Shown here in pieces: positions 25,821-34,841 of a stretch of DNA of 64,000 bases. Position 1 is the stretch's first letter; each line of letters begins with the position of its first letter. Position numbers and translations under genes: made by a program. The notes under the pieces are model-generated. The model had not been told where the DNA came from. It worked only from the letters and a program-made list of their open reading frames with translations, and did not search any database. This DNA comes from an uncultured Marvinbryantia sp. (GTDB lineage: Bacteria > Bacillota > Clostridia > Lachnospirales > Lachnospiraceae), in contig CALDMO010000013.1 of assembly GCA_937915375.1 (NCBI GenBank), forward strand, positions 27,824 to 91,823. Direction: 5' to 3'.

Positions 25821-26234
25821 CTACATCTTACACTTACTGTGGAAACTGGCCTGTGGGTTACGATACTGCAGTTCTCTGTAAAAATTCTTTTTGTCCTTTA
25901 CCGCGCACATCATCTCATTATTTCTGCCTTTTAGTACAATACGATCCATCGGCGCCGCCGAAGAAGCGATCACATTGTGCGTCTGATAGACTTCTTTAAT
26001 ATCAAAAATACGAATGGTATCTTTGAAAAACCCGAAGAACAGATTCACCGATTCCTCCGTAATTTCCACATAATTACGAAAAGCCAGCGGCAAAAAAATG
26101 AGATTGCATCCTACAATTCCAACAAACAATGCTGGCAGATTATCTCTTGAGAAAACAAGCTCATAGAGAAAAACCACATTTGTTAAAATAATAATCCCCC
26201 AGAACCATGCGGCAACTTTTCCTTTAAATCTCAT
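25821..26234 (-). CDS. Two-helix membrane protein with a bacterial PH-like domain
   Basis: A 137-residue protein starting at 26234 (GGGGTGG just upstream). Two transmembrane helices (about residues 8-25 and 33-52) are followed by a soluble domain: YVEITEESVNLFFGFFKDTIRIFDIKEVYQTHN, then IVLKGRNNEMMCAVKDKKNFYREL, resembling the small bacterial PH domains (DUF1200/bPH group). Function of these proteins is unknown; some relatives sit in envelope stress loci. Transcribed alone. Confidence 0.65.
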   Translation of the reverse strand: MRFKGKVAAWFWGIIILTNVVFLYELVFSRDNLPALFVGIVGCNLIFLPLAFRNYVEITEESVNLFFGFFKDTIRIFDIKEVYQTHNVIASSAAPMDRIVLKGRNNEMMCAVKDKKNFYRELQYRNPQASFHSKCKM

Positions 26235-26320
26235 AACACCACCCCTTTTTGAGATCATGAAATGCAACTTGTTTTTTCTTTCAATATATCACTTTTCTCT
26301 CAAAAAGTAAAATAATTCTT

Positions 26321-27088
26321 TTAAAATTCATAAATTTCATATACAGTATATGTATGATCAAAATGATAGCCAAGTTTTTCCGCCAATGCTATCGACCATA
26401 AATTCTGCGCATCCCAGCTCGGATACCAACCGCGTGCCAGACATTCAAGAATCAATTTCGAAGCGCATACATATGCCAATCCTCTGCGGCGAAAATCTTC
26501 TCTGGTATCAATTTCTATTTCAATACCTCCTTTGTAACTGATATACGAAGATGCTCCGGCAACTACTTCTCCATCTTTTAAAATTACCGCACCCAGCCCA
26601 CAGTTCTGATACTGCTCATAATCACGGTATTGTGACACAAAATCCCGACACCAAGAAATCTCTCTACATTTAAAAAAACACTCTTCGTCCATCATTTTTA
26701 ATGTATATTCCGTAGAAAGCGCATCTACAGTCTCCTGCAGTCTTTCCGTGTCAAAAACAAACGGCTCCTTTTTGATCGCATAACGAACCGTCTTTTTCGC
26801 CTTCTCCTTATAACAGCTTTCAATCATAGGTTCCCACGCTTTTGTCTGCGGAATCATGATAATAAACTTATTTTTACAGTTCTCTGGCTTATAGGAGACA
26901 AGTTCCTCCTTCGGTTCCCCTGCCAGAAAACAAAAATCACCGATAAGCGCCATCGCGCAGCGCGGCTCCTCCGTTTCATCCGCATATACCTCCCCCATCA
27001 CATTTTGCAAACAGGACCATATTAAGGTTTCCTGCCAGTTGCCAAAAAGGGCGGCGGCCATTTGCGGATTTTCTAATTTATAGATCAT
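26321..27088 (-). CDS. GNAT acetyltransferase (ZmaR-like, PF12746 type)
   Basis: A 255-residue protein. The N-terminal half is family-specific. The C-terminal half is a GNAT core with the acetyl-CoA binding loop TREDFRRRGLAYVCASKLILECL (about residues 195-217), preceded by VVAGASSYISYKGGIEIEI and ending NLWSIALAEKLGYHF. The family includes the zwittermicin A resistance acetyltransferase, but most members have no known substrate. It is monocistronic. Confidence 0.8.
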   Translation of the reverse strand: MIYKLENPQMAAALFGNWQETLIWSCLQNVMGEVYADETEEPRCAMALIGDFCFLAGEPKEELVSYKPENCKNKFIIMIPQTKAWEPMIESCYKEKAKKTVRYAIKKEPFVFDTERLQETVDALSTEYTLKMMDEECFFKCREISWCRDFVSQYRDYEQYQNCGLGAVILKDGEVVAGASSYISYKGGIEIEIDTREDFRRRGLAYVCASKLILECLARGWYPSWDAQNLWSIALAEKLGYHFDHTYTVYEIYEF

Positions 27089-27142
27089 AGGTTCTCCTTT
27101 CGCCTCTTTTATATCATGCTATTAGATAAAACTTTTTCCTTC

Positions 27143-27177
27143 AAAAAAGCAGGTGAAAACGCTTTGTTCCCACCTGC
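27143..27177 (-). terminator. Terminator after the response regulator
   Basis: GCAGGTG pairs with CACCTGC across a 15-nt loop, followed by TTTTTT on the minus strand, 8 bp past the stop codon. Confidence 0.85.
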
Positions 27178-27184
27178 CATTTTC

Positions 27185-27874
27185 TCAGACTTTAAACCGA
27201 TAGCCGACACCCCAGATCGTTTCAATATACTGCGGCTTCGCGGTATCAAATTCCACCTTCTCGCGAATTTTTTTAATGTGCACCGTTACAGTTGCGATAT
27301 CACCAATTGACTCCATGTCCCAGATTTCTCGGAACAATTCCTCCTTAGTAAACACATGGTTCGGATTTTCCGCAAGAAACGTCAGAAGGTCAAATTCCTT
27401 CGTCGTAAAATTCTTCTCCTCACCATTAATCCAAACACGACGCGCTGTCTTATCAATCTTAATACCGCGAATCTCCACCATGTCGTTTTCCTTTACATTT
27501 GTGCGGATCAGACGTTCGTAACGTGCCAAATGCGCCTTTACGCGCGCCACCAGCTCACTCGGGCTGAATGGTTTTGTCATATAGTCATCCGCACCGAGGC
27601 CAAGCCCGCGGATCTTATCAATATCATCCTTCTTCGCAGAAACCATCAGCACCGGAATATCTTTCTTTTCACGCACCTGACGGCAGATTTCAAAACCGTC
27701 CATTTCCGGCAGCATCAGATCCAAAATCAGCAGATCAAAATCCTCTCCCAACGCTTTCTGCAGACCAACATCCCCGCGCTGCTCAATCTCCACTTCAAAA
27801 TCACTGAGTTCCAGATAATCCTTCTCCAGTTCAGCAATCGCTTCTTCATCTTCGATGATTAAAATTCTGCTCAT
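27185..27874 (-). CDS. OmpR/PhoB family response regulator
   Basis: A 229-residue regulator. The receiver domain (1-120) has the acidic pocket EDEE, the phosphorylated Asp in LLILDLMLPEMDG and the conserved Lys in MTKPFSPSEL. The C-terminal winged helix ends VTVHIKKIREKVEFDTAKPQYIETIWGVGYRF. It resembles VanR-type regulators by size and sequence. It lies 18 bp downstream of the sensor kinase gene, so the kinase gene comes first, the less common order. Targets cannot be read from this window. Confidence 0.93.
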   Translation of the reverse strand: MSRILIIEDEEAIAELEKDYLELSDFEVEIEQRGDVGLQKALGEDFDLLILDLMLPEMDGFEICRQVREKKDIPVLMVSAKKDDIDKIRGLGLGADDYMTKPFSPSELVARVKAHLARYERLIRTNVKENDMVEIRGIKIDKTARRVWINGEEKNFTTKEFDLLTFLAENPNHVFTKEELFREIWDMESIGDIATVTVHIKKIREKVEFDTAKPQYIETIWGVGYRFKV

Positions 27875-27892
27875 CTTTTTTGTTCCTCCTGT

Positions 27893-29071
27893 TTATTCTA
27901 CCGTTACTTTCCGAAGCACAAAGTACATGATCGTACCTTCGCCCGCTTTACTGCTCGCCCATATTTTGCCGCCATGATCCTCCACGATCTTTCGCACGAT
28001 CGAAAGTCCGATCCCGCTTCCGCCCATAGAAGAATTTCGCGACGCGTCTGTGCGGTAAAAACGATCAAAAATATATGGCAGTTCTTTTGCGCCGATTCCT
28101 TTGCCGTTGTCTTCAATCTCTACCTGTACAAAATCACCGACATCCTTCACGCGAATATTAATCCATCCCTGCTGCTTATCCATATACTTCACGGAATTAC
28201 CGACAATATTGTTAATCACGCGCTTCATCTGCTCGGTATCGGCAATAACCTCTACATGCTTGTCAACATAGTTGGAATACGAAAACTCAATTCCCTTCGA
28301 TTCCAGATCGAGTCCAACCTCCTCAAAGCAGTCTTCAAAATAATTTGCCACATTAATCTTATTAAAGGTATACGGAATACGATTCGTATCAATCTTGGAA
28401 TAAAAGGTCAGTTCATTGATTAACCGGTCCATGTCATTCGCTTTATTATAAATTGTGCGAATGTAACGATCCATCTTCTCCGGAGTATTCGCCACGCCGT
28501 CCATAATCCCCTCCACATATCCTTTGATCGCTGTGATAGGCGTTTTCAGATCATGCGAGATGTTACTGATCAGTTCCTTGTTTTCCCGGTCATACTCCAG
28601 CTTTTCCTCTGTGGATTGGCGCAAACGGCAGCGCATTTCCTCAAAATCGCGGCAAAGATCACTAAACTCATCTTCTCCGGTAACCTCCAGCGTAAAATCA
28701 AGGTTTCCCTCTGCAATATTATGCGTCGCTTTCCGTAATTTCATTAATGGCACATTAATGCTGGTATAAATCCACGCCATCAAAAGTACTGCCGTCAAAA
28801 TAAGAATCAAAATCGCCGCTATTCCCATATCCTTTAAAAACATGCGGATTTCCGGAATCATGCGCGCTGCCGGCGGCAGTGTACTGGTCTTCCCGTTTTC
28901 TTCTCCTATGATCAATTCTGATTCTTCTTCATATTGCTGCAGCTGATTGCCATATTCCTCCAGATAATCCAGCTGCGGATTTCCGATTGTCAGCATAACA
29001 ATCAGAAACATCAACGTCGGCATGCCAATAATCGTCAGAAACGCAATCATCAATCTAGTTCTCAACTTCAT
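27893..29071 (-). CDS. Membrane sensor histidine kinase
   Basis: A 392-residue kinase with two transmembrane helices (about residues 7-30 and 83-103) enclosing a short extracytoplasmic loop of about 50 residues, then a HAMP segment, HisKA with SNISHDLKTPITAIKGY (phospho-acceptor His), and HATPase with NNIVGNSVKYM (N box), VEIEDNGKGIG (G1), FDRFYRTDAS and GGSGIGLSIV (G2). The loop is too small for a large ligand domain, so membrane or peptide signals are likely (inference). It is cotranscribed with the response regulator that follows. The preceding metK gene is 123 bp upstream. Confidence 0.93.
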   Translation of the reverse strand: MKLRTRLMIAFLTIIGMPTLMFLIVMLTIGNPQLDYLEEYGNQLQQYEEESELIIGEENGKTSTLPPAARMIPEIRMFLKDMGIAAILILILTAVLLMAWIYTSINVPLMKLRKATHNIAEGNLDFTLEVTGEDEFSDLCRDFEEMRCRLRQSTEEKLEYDRENKELISNISHDLKTPITAIKGYVEGIMDGVANTPEKMDRYIRTIYNKANDMDRLINELTFYSKIDTNRIPYTFNKINVANYFEDCFEEVGLDLESKGIEFSYSNYVDKHVEVIADTEQMKRVINNIVGNSVKYMDKQQGWINIRVKDVGDFVQVEIEDNGKGIGAKELPYIFDRFYRTDASRNSSMGGSGIGLSIVRKIVEDHGGKIWASSKAGEGTIMYFVLRKVTVE

Positions 29072-29194
29072 AAAAAAACTCCTTTGCGGTATGCATCAGA
29101 AGCAGGAAATATTTGTCCTTACCTTAATACTATACCACAAAAGAGTTTGCGTCGCATCTAAACAAAGCGCTGTCTTTCTAAACTTTTTATAAAC

Positions 29195-30382
29195 TTAAAG
29201 ATATTTTTTAAGCAGCTCCACTTTATCCAGTTTTTCCCACGGAAGATCAATATCATCTCTTCCAAAATGTCCATAAGCCGCTGTCTGTTTGTAGATCGGT
29301 CTGCGCAGATCAAGCATCTTGATAATGCCTGCAGGACGGAAGTCGAAATTCTCACGCAGAATTTCTGTAATGCGTTCATCAGAAAGCTTTCCTGTTCCGA
29401 ATGTATCTACACGCACAGAAGTCGGTTGCGCTACACCGATCGCATAAGAAAGCTGAATCTCACATTTATCTGCCAGTCCTGCCGCCACCAGATTCTTAGC
29501 TGCATAACGCGCCGCATAAGCCGCTGAACGGTCAACCTTTGTACAGTCTTTTCCGGAAAATGCGCCGCCGCCGTGACGCGCATAGCCGCCATAAGTATCT
29601 ACAATAATCTTGCGTCCAGTCAGTCCGCTGTCACCGTGCGGTCCGCCAATCACAAAACGTCCGGTCGGATTAATAAAAAACTTCGTATTTTCATCAATCA
29701 TTTCCTTTGGAAGCACTTCATCAAATACATATTTTTTGATGTCCGCATGGATTTGTTCCTGTGTCACATCCGGGTCATGCTGAGTAGACAAAACCACTGC
29801 ATCCAGTCTCACCGGCTTGTCGTTTTCATCGTACTCAACGGAAACCTGTGTTTTTCCGTCCGGGCGAAGATAGGTCAGCGTACCGTTTTTACGCACCTCT
29901 GTCAGCTTCAGTGCCATTTTATGTGCCAGCCAGATTGGGTACGGCATATATGCTTTTGTCTCGTTTGAGGCAAAACCGAACATCATACCCTGATCGCCTG
30001 CGCCGATTGCTTCAATCTCGTCATCCGACATCGTATTTTCTTTCGCCTCCAGAGCCTTATCCACACCAAGCGCAATATCTGCTGACTGTTCGTCTATAGC
30101 TGTAATCACACCGCAGGTATCTGCGTCAAATCCATATTTTCCTCTGGTATAGCCGATCTCACGCACGGTATCGCGCACAATCTTCTGAATATCCACATAC
30201 GCATTTGTGGTAATCTCGCCCATAACCAACACCAGACCGGTTGTTGTCGCTGTTTCACATGCCACACGACTCATCGGATCCTGCTCCAGAAGCGCGTCCA
30301 GAATCGCATCAGAAATCGCGTCGCACATTTTGTCCGGATGACCTTCTGTTACGGACTCGGATGTAAATAATTTTCTTTCCAT
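29195..30382 (-). CDS. metK: S-adenosylmethionine synthetase
   Basis: A 395-residue enzyme making SAM from methionine and ATP. Signatures: FTSESVTEGHPDKMCDAISDAILDALL (residues 6-32), GAGDQGMMFGFA (the ATP-binding motif) and GGGAFSGKDCTKVDRSAAYAARY. The length is typical. A SAM-I riboswitch precedes the gene, so excess SAM turns expression off, the usual control in Firmicutes. The gene has its own sigma-A promoter and is monocistronic or reads weakly into the two-component genes. Confidence 0.97.
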   Translation of the reverse strand: MERKLFTSESVTEGHPDKMCDAISDAILDALLEQDPMSRVACETATTTGLVLVMGEITTNAYVDIQKIVRDTVREIGYTRGKYGFDADTCGVITAIDEQSADIALGVDKALEAKENTMSDDEIEAIGAGDQGMMFGFASNETKAYMPYPIWLAHKMALKLTEVRKNGTLTYLRPDGKTQVSVEYDENDKPVRLDAVVLSTQHDPDVTQEQIHADIKKYVFDEVLPKEMIDENTKFFINPTGRFVIGGPHGDSGLTGRKIIVDTYGGYARHGGGAFSGKDCTKVDRSAAYAARYAAKNLVAAGLADKCEIQLSYAIGVAQPTSVRVDTFGTGKLSDERITEILRENFDFRPAGIIKMLDLRRPIYKQTAAYGHFGRDDIDLPWEKLDKVELLKKYL

Positions 30383-30512
30383 TTCTTTCCTTCCTTTCTT
30401 TTGTTCCTATCATATCAAATAGAATTTTTGTCTGCGGTATTCTGCCATTCTGCCGCAGTACAATTCTCCCAAAGTGTTTTGTCACATATAAGTATTTCGT
30501 TCCTATATATCA

Positions 30513-30667
30513 CAAAAAGAGCCCGCCATAAGCGGACCCTCTATCTCCTGTGATAGTTCAGTCCTCTTATTGTTCGACTAATCGCTCAGGCTGGCACCTT
30601 CCGCTATGGGGGTTGCCGTGGCTTCACAGATCCTATGTATCTCCACCACTCTGAATAAGAGACTAAC
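30513..30667 (-). ncRNA. SAM-I (S-box) riboswitch with terminator, controlling metK
   Basis: The aptamer spans about 30562-30667. On the minus strand CTCTTAT...ATAAGAG closes P1, with the S-box core GTGGTGGAGATACATAGGA, TGAAGCCACGGCAACC and GGAAGGTGCCAGCCTGA all in order. Downstream is a terminator stem AGGGTCCGC/GCGGGCTCT followed by TTTTT (30514-30541). SAM binding stabilises the aptamer and termination. Confidence 0.95.
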
Positions 30668-30694
30668 TCATGTTCAATTTTATTTACGCCAGTA

Positions 30695-30723
30695 ACAATA
30701 ACGCGATCTGGCGGTTTTGTCAA
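30695..30723 (-). promoter_or_regulatory. Sigma-A promoter of metK
   Basis: A perfect TTGACA and TATTGT separated by 17 bp on the minus strand, directly after the murA stop codon. A CGCCAG/CTGGCG inverted repeat spans the -10 region. Confidence 0.8.
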
Positions 30724-30729
30724 GTACTT

Positions 30730-32022
30730 TTAGCTGACTCTCAGAGTAAATTTCCGAATTTCCTTTTCGCTGGACACGCGTTCAATCTCTGCACCCAGAC
30801 TGCGCAGCTTTTCTTCAAAGCATTCATAGCCGCGCTGAATATAAACGATGTCGTCCACAATCGTAATACCCTCTGCTGCCAAACCGGCGATCACAAGCGC
30901 TGCACCCGCGCGCAAATCCGGTGCGCTGACTCTTGCACCCGTCAATTTTTCCGTGCCGTAGATTACAGCTGTATTACCTTCTACCTTGATATTAGCGCCC
31001 ATACGAATCAACTCGTCAACATATTTGAAACGATTTTCAAAAATACTTTCCGTCACAAGACTCGTTCCGCTAGCCAATGCAAGCGCAACACCAATCTGCG
31101 GCTGCATATCTGTCGGATATCCCGGATACGGCAGTGTCTTTACATTTGTGCTTGTCAGACGTTTCGTCGCAACGACACGAACCGCATCGTCAAATTCCTC
31201 TACCTGACAACCAATTTCCATTAATTTAACAGACGTTGCTTCCAGATGCTTTGGAATTACATTCTTTACAATAACATCGCCTCTGGTAGCTGCCGCTGCA
31301 AACATAAACGTTCCCGCCTCAATCTGATCAGGAATAATCGAATATTCTGTTGCGTGCAGTTTTTCCACACCGCGAATACGGATTACATCCGTACCTGCAC
31401 CCTTAATATTAGCGCCCATACTGTTAAGGAAGTTTGCCACATCTACAACATGCGGTTCCTTTGCCGCATTTTCAATGATCGTGCGACCTTCTGCCATAGA
31501 AGCCGCCATCATAATATTAATCGTCGCACCTACCGAAACCGTATCCAGATAAATATGGCTGCCGCGCAGATGCTCTGCTTCTGCAACAATTGCGCCGTTT
31601 GAGATACGTGTTTGCGCTCCAAGCGCTTTAAACCCTTTCAAATGAAGATCGATCGGTCTGCTGCCGATATTGCATCCGCCCGGAAGCGGCACCTCTGCTC
31701 TTTTGTATTTGCCAAGCAGCGCGCCGAGCAAATAATAAGACGCTCTGATCTTTTTAATATATTCATAACCTACGCTGACACTTCCGATGCCGGAACCATT
31801 GATCAGAACCGATGTTCTGCTGATTCTGGTCACATTTGCGCCAATCTCGTTAATCGCTTCCAGCAGTACATTGATATCCTGTACATCCGGTAAATTGTCA
31901 ATGCGTACTGTATCATCCGTCATAATGGCTGCAGCAAGAATCCCCAGCGCTGCATTTTTTGCTCCGCCAATCTCTACTTCGCCGACGAGCGGAGTACCAC
32001 CTTTTATAATATATTGTTCCAT
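30730..32022 (-). CDS. murA: UDP-N-acetylglucosamine 1-carboxyvinyltransferase
   Basis: A 430-residue enzyme catalysing the first committed step of peptidoglycan synthesis, transfer of enolpyruvate to UDP-GlcNAc. It has GGAKNAALGILAAAI near residue 20 with the catalytic Lys, and PGGCNIGSRPIDLHL around residue 115 with the fosfomycin-reactive Cys. Length and sequence fit the MurA1/MurA2 types of Firmicutes; which paralogue this is cannot be decided. It is followed directly by the metK promoter. Confidence 0.95.
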   Translation of the reverse strand: MEQYIIKGGTPLVGEVEIGGAKNAALGILAAAIMTDDTVRIDNLPDVQDINVLLEAINEIGANVTRISRTSVLINGSGIGSVSVGYEYIKKIRASYYLLGALLGKYKRAEVPLPGGCNIGSRPIDLHLKGFKALGAQTRISNGAIVAEAEHLRGSHIYLDTVSVGATINIMMAASMAEGRTIIENAAKEPHVVDVANFLNSMGANIKGAGTDVIRIRGVEKLHATEYSIIPDQIEAGTFMFAAAATRGDVIVKNVIPKHLEATSVKLMEIGCQVEEFDDAVRVVATKRLTSTNVKTLPYPGYPTDMQPQIGVALALASGTSLVTESIFENRFKYVDELIRMGANIKVEGNTAVIYGTEKLTGARVSAPDLRAGAALVIAGLAAEGITIVDDIVYIQRGYECFEEKLRSLGAEIERVSSEKEIRKFTLRVS

Positions 32023-32284
32023 TAGACACCTCTGAATTTATTATTTATATCCCCTATAACCTGTAACATAAAACATAACGTTACATCCCCTTGTTTACCA
32101 ACAAACATAACCAACATAATCTCGTCAAAATGCTATAAATACACTCCTTCAAACAAACCCAGGAATCTGCATTTATTGCACATTGAATCTGCTTTATAAC
32201 GAATATTATATCATACATCGCAGATTTGTAAACCAAAATTAAAGCTATGAAATATTTTCTAAACATTCTGACACATTTTTACAT

Positions 32285-32335
32285 CAATATCTTGTGTTTA
32301 TTTTCGTCATTTCCAAAACCAAACACAAGATATTG
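32285..32335. repeat. 15-bp perfect inverted repeat between murA and the flavin reductase gene
   Basis: CAATATCTTGTGTTT (32285-32299) and AAACACAAGATATTG (32321-32335) flank a 21-nt loop. It lies 14 bp past the flavin reductase stop codon and is not followed by a T run on either strand, so it is only a possible terminator. The rest of the 325-bp gap (32023-32348) holds no gene. Confidence 0.7.
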
Positions 32336-32348
32336 TCTTAAGAATATA

Positions 32349-32945
32349 TTAATGCTTTTTTCTTCCAGAGGCGTTTTTCACCTTTTTCTTTTTGACTGAA
32401 TAGCCAAACGTCCCGATAAAATTTCCAAGACCATGATATTCTCCGTGAGAATACGTCAGCAGTTCGGCTTTGTTTAAATGCAGCTTTCCATTTTCATCAA
32501 GAAGCGATTCATCCACATGTACAGCCAGCACTTTCGCTAAAAACATATGATGAGAGCCAAGTTCCAATACCTGCTCCACTTTGCATTCAATATTCACCGG
32601 GCTTTCAGCAATGCAGGGCGCTGCAATCTGTACGGAATGTTCTTCCGTCAGATGCAGTTCCGCAAACTTATCCATATCACGCCCGGAACGCACACCGCAG
32701 ATATCTGTGGCCCGCGCCAGCTTTTCTGTAGTAAGATTAATTACAAATTCTCCTGTATCTTTCATAATAGAGTAGGAATAACGCTCCGGCCGTACGGATA
32801 TATACACCATCGCCGGATTTGTACAGACCGTGCCTGTCCAGGCCACCGTAATAATATTTGCTTTTTCATCGGGTCTTTTACAGCTCACCATCACCGCCGG
32901 CAGCGGATAGAGCATATTGCCCGCTTTCCATATCTGTTTGCTCAA
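32349..32945 (-). CDS. Flavin reductase-like FMN-binding protein
   Basis: A 198-residue protein of the flavin reductase/flavoredoxin FMN-binding split-barrel family. A TTG start at 32945 is chosen because GGAG lies 8 nt upstream and the protein then begins SKQIWKAGNMLYPLPAVMVSC, the usual family N-terminus. An ATG at 32981 would overlap the upstream gene and add unrelated residues. The core shows NIITVAWTGTVCTNPAMVYISVRPERYS. It likely reduces FMN/FAD or carries electrons. It lies 16 bp downstream of the pyrophosphatase-like gene, so the two are probably cotranscribed. Confidence 0.85.
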   Translation of the reverse strand: MSKQIWKAGNMLYPLPAVMVSCKRPDEKANIITVAWTGTVCTNPAMVYISVRPERYSYSIMKDTGEFVINLTTEKLARATDICGVRSGRDMDKFAELHLTEEHSVQIAAPCIAESPVNIECKVEQVLELGSHHMFLAKVLAVHVDESLLDENGKLHLNKAELLTYSHGEYHGLGNFIGTFGYSVKKKKVKNASGRKKH

Positions 32946-32961
32946 AACCAATTCTCCATTT

Positions 32962-34614
32962 CTACTGCTGCAGCACGGCAAACAATGCCGGAATCAACTG
33001 CTTTTTGCGAGATACGATCCTAGGCAGCACAACGCTTCTGCCATCCGTTTCCTGTCGGAACGCATCACTGACCAATTTTTCACTGCCTTCTCCGAAATAC
33101 AGCAATTCTGTTGACTCATTCATAATATCCGTCAGCATGAAAAACAGCATTTTTAATCTCTGTTTTTCCAGCACACTTTTCATATACTCAAAAAGCTTGT
33201 CCTTTGCCTCTTCTAGCTCGTTGTGCTTCATGGATGTAATCTGTCCAACCCCGAATGTAATCTCATCCTGCTCAAATTTCTTAAAATCCTGATAAAAAAT
33301 TTCTTCCGCTGATTTGCTCTTCAGATTGCTGCCTGCCGCAAACATTTCTGCCGCAAATTCTTCACATTTGATACCGGCAATCTGTGCCAGCATCTCCGCC
33401 GCATACTGATCCAACGGCGTACAGGTCGGGGAACGGAATAACAACGTATCCGAAATAATTGCCGCGCAAAGCAATCCGGCGATTTTCTGCGGAATTTCAA
33501 TATTATTCTCGCAAAACATCTGATAGACGATCGTCGCTGTACACCCAACCGGCTGGTTTCTGAAAAATACCGGCATCGGTGTCTCCAACGATCCAAGACG
33601 ATGATGATCTATGATCTCCAATATTTCTCCGCTCTCGATATTATTCACCGCCTGTGAGATCTCATTGTGATCGACTAGAATCAGACGGCGTTTTTTTATT
33701 CCCAACAAATTTCGTCTGGAAATTGTACCCACATAACGCCCCTCTTTATCAAGTACCGGAAAATCACGGTGCCGCATACTCGCCATTACTTCCTTAATGT
33801 CGTCTGTAAAATCATCCTCACTAAAGGAAGTAATCCCATTATCTTTCATGAAAAATTTAACCGGCATACTCTGATTAATCAGATGCGCAACCGTATATGT
33901 ATCATAAGGCGTTGCAATAATCGTACAATTTTTCTCTTTGGCCAAAATCTGAATCGTTTTCGTCACAACTGCGTCCCCGCAGATAATCAGGCAGGACGCT
34001 TTCATCTCAATTGCGCAGAGCTGCGTCTCATAACGGTTTCCAAGAATCACCATATCATTTTCCTCAATATAGGATTCCATTACCTCCGGACTGGATGCCG
34101 CCACCACTACTTTTCCTTTGTCAAAATACTGATTCTCATCCCCTACATAAAGCGTACCATCCAGCGTCTCCAGGATATTGCAGTACTGCGTCTTTGCTTT
34201 GGAAAGAATCGCATTGTCAGAAACCGCCATATAAGATCTCGCGATATCTCCAATACTAATCAGCCCTTCCAATACGTTATTCTCTTTTATAATCGGAAGC
34301 GTGTTGCCTTTTGATTCATTCAAAAGCGTCCATGCTTTTTTCAAAGAAATGTCACTGGATACCCCCGTCGTACGGCGCATTTCCATGTCTCTTACCCTTG
34401 TCTTGACATTCGGAATATACCCCGGCGTTTCCACCCGAAAACGTTCCAGCACATACTGTGTTTCCGTACTGATATGCCCAGCGCGTTTTGCCTCATATTC
34501 ACCGGTTCCCATCTGATTTTTCAGATATGCATAGGAGATCGCCGAACAGATTGAATCCGTATCCGGGTTTTTATGTCCAATTACATAAATTGTATTTTTT
34601 GTATTATTTCCCAT
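32962..34614 (-). CDS. ppaC: Putative manganese-dependent inorganic pyrophosphatase with CBS and DRTGG domains
   Basis: A 550-residue protein of the regulated family II pyrophosphatases. Order: DHH N-terminal part with IGHKNPDTDSICSAISYAYL, a CBS domain, a DRTGG-like domain (about residues 190-300), a second CBS domain (DFPVLDKEGRYVGTISRRN), the DHH motif VDHNEI...DHHRLGSLETP and a C-terminal DHHA2 domain. The CBS/DRTGG insertion binds adenine nucleotides and tunes activity in this subfamily. It pulls biosynthetic reactions forward by hydrolysing PPi. A two-hairpin leader precedes it. Confidence 0.92.
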   Translation of the reverse strand: MGNNTKNTIYVIGHKNPDTDSICSAISYAYLKNQMGTGEYEAKRAGHISTETQYVLERFRVETPGYIPNVKTRVRDMEMRRTTGVSSDISLKKAWTLLNESKGNTLPIIKENNVLEGLISIGDIARSYMAVSDNAILSKAKTQYCNILETLDGTLYVGDENQYFDKGKVVVAASSPEVMESYIEENDMVILGNRYETQLCAIEMKASCLIICGDAVVTKTIQILAKEKNCTIIATPYDTYTVAHLINQSMPVKFFMKDNGITSFSEDDFTDDIKEVMASMRHRDFPVLDKEGRYVGTISRRNLLGIKKRRLILVDHNEISQAVNNIESGEILEIIDHHRLGSLETPMPVFFRNQPVGCTATIVYQMFCENNIEIPQKIAGLLCAAIISDTLLFRSPTCTPLDQYAAEMLAQIAGIKCEEFAAEMFAAGSNLKSKSAEEIFYQDFKKFEQDEITFGVGQITSMKHNELEEAKDKLFEYMKSVLEKQRLKMLFFMLTDIMNESTELLYFGEGSEKLVSDAFRQETDGRSVVLPRIVSRKKQLIPALFAVLQQ

Positions 34615-34649
34615 TGTATTCCCCCTGTGGTCAACATTGCAGATATTTT

Positions 34650-34694
34650 CTCCTAAACGTGAGGAGTGCCCCCGGCGTCTGGTACACCGGAGGC
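34650..34694 (-). promoter_or_regulatory. Two-hairpin leader upstream of ppaC
   Basis: On the minus strand GCCTCCGGTG pairs with CGCCGGGGGC (10 bp, loop TACCAGA), then one A, then CTCCT pairs with AGGAG (loop CACGTTT). It ends about 36 nt before the ATG of the pyrophosphatase gene. No T run follows, so it is not a simple terminator, and no known riboswitch class was recognised. Confidence 0.5.
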
Positions 34695-34841
34695 AATTAT
34701 GAAAAAATTTATCTATTAAGCTGAATCATTTTGATTATCTTTAGTCTAACAATGTTTTATGTCTAAACTATGAACAAATCATAAACTTACAGTTATTTTA
34801 CATAAATTTTTCCATATCTCCCATCTTTTTTAGTCATTTTT

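Noticed and set aside
27150..27165. A TGAAAACGCTTTGT sequence that resembles a catabolite-response (cre) site
   Set aside because: It sits in the loop of a clear terminator after the response regulator, and the last two bases do not match the consensus.
32040..32100. A TGTAAC...GTTACA inverted repeat upstream of murA
   Set aside because: Only six-base arms in AT-rich sequence; not clearly above chance and no regulator to assign.
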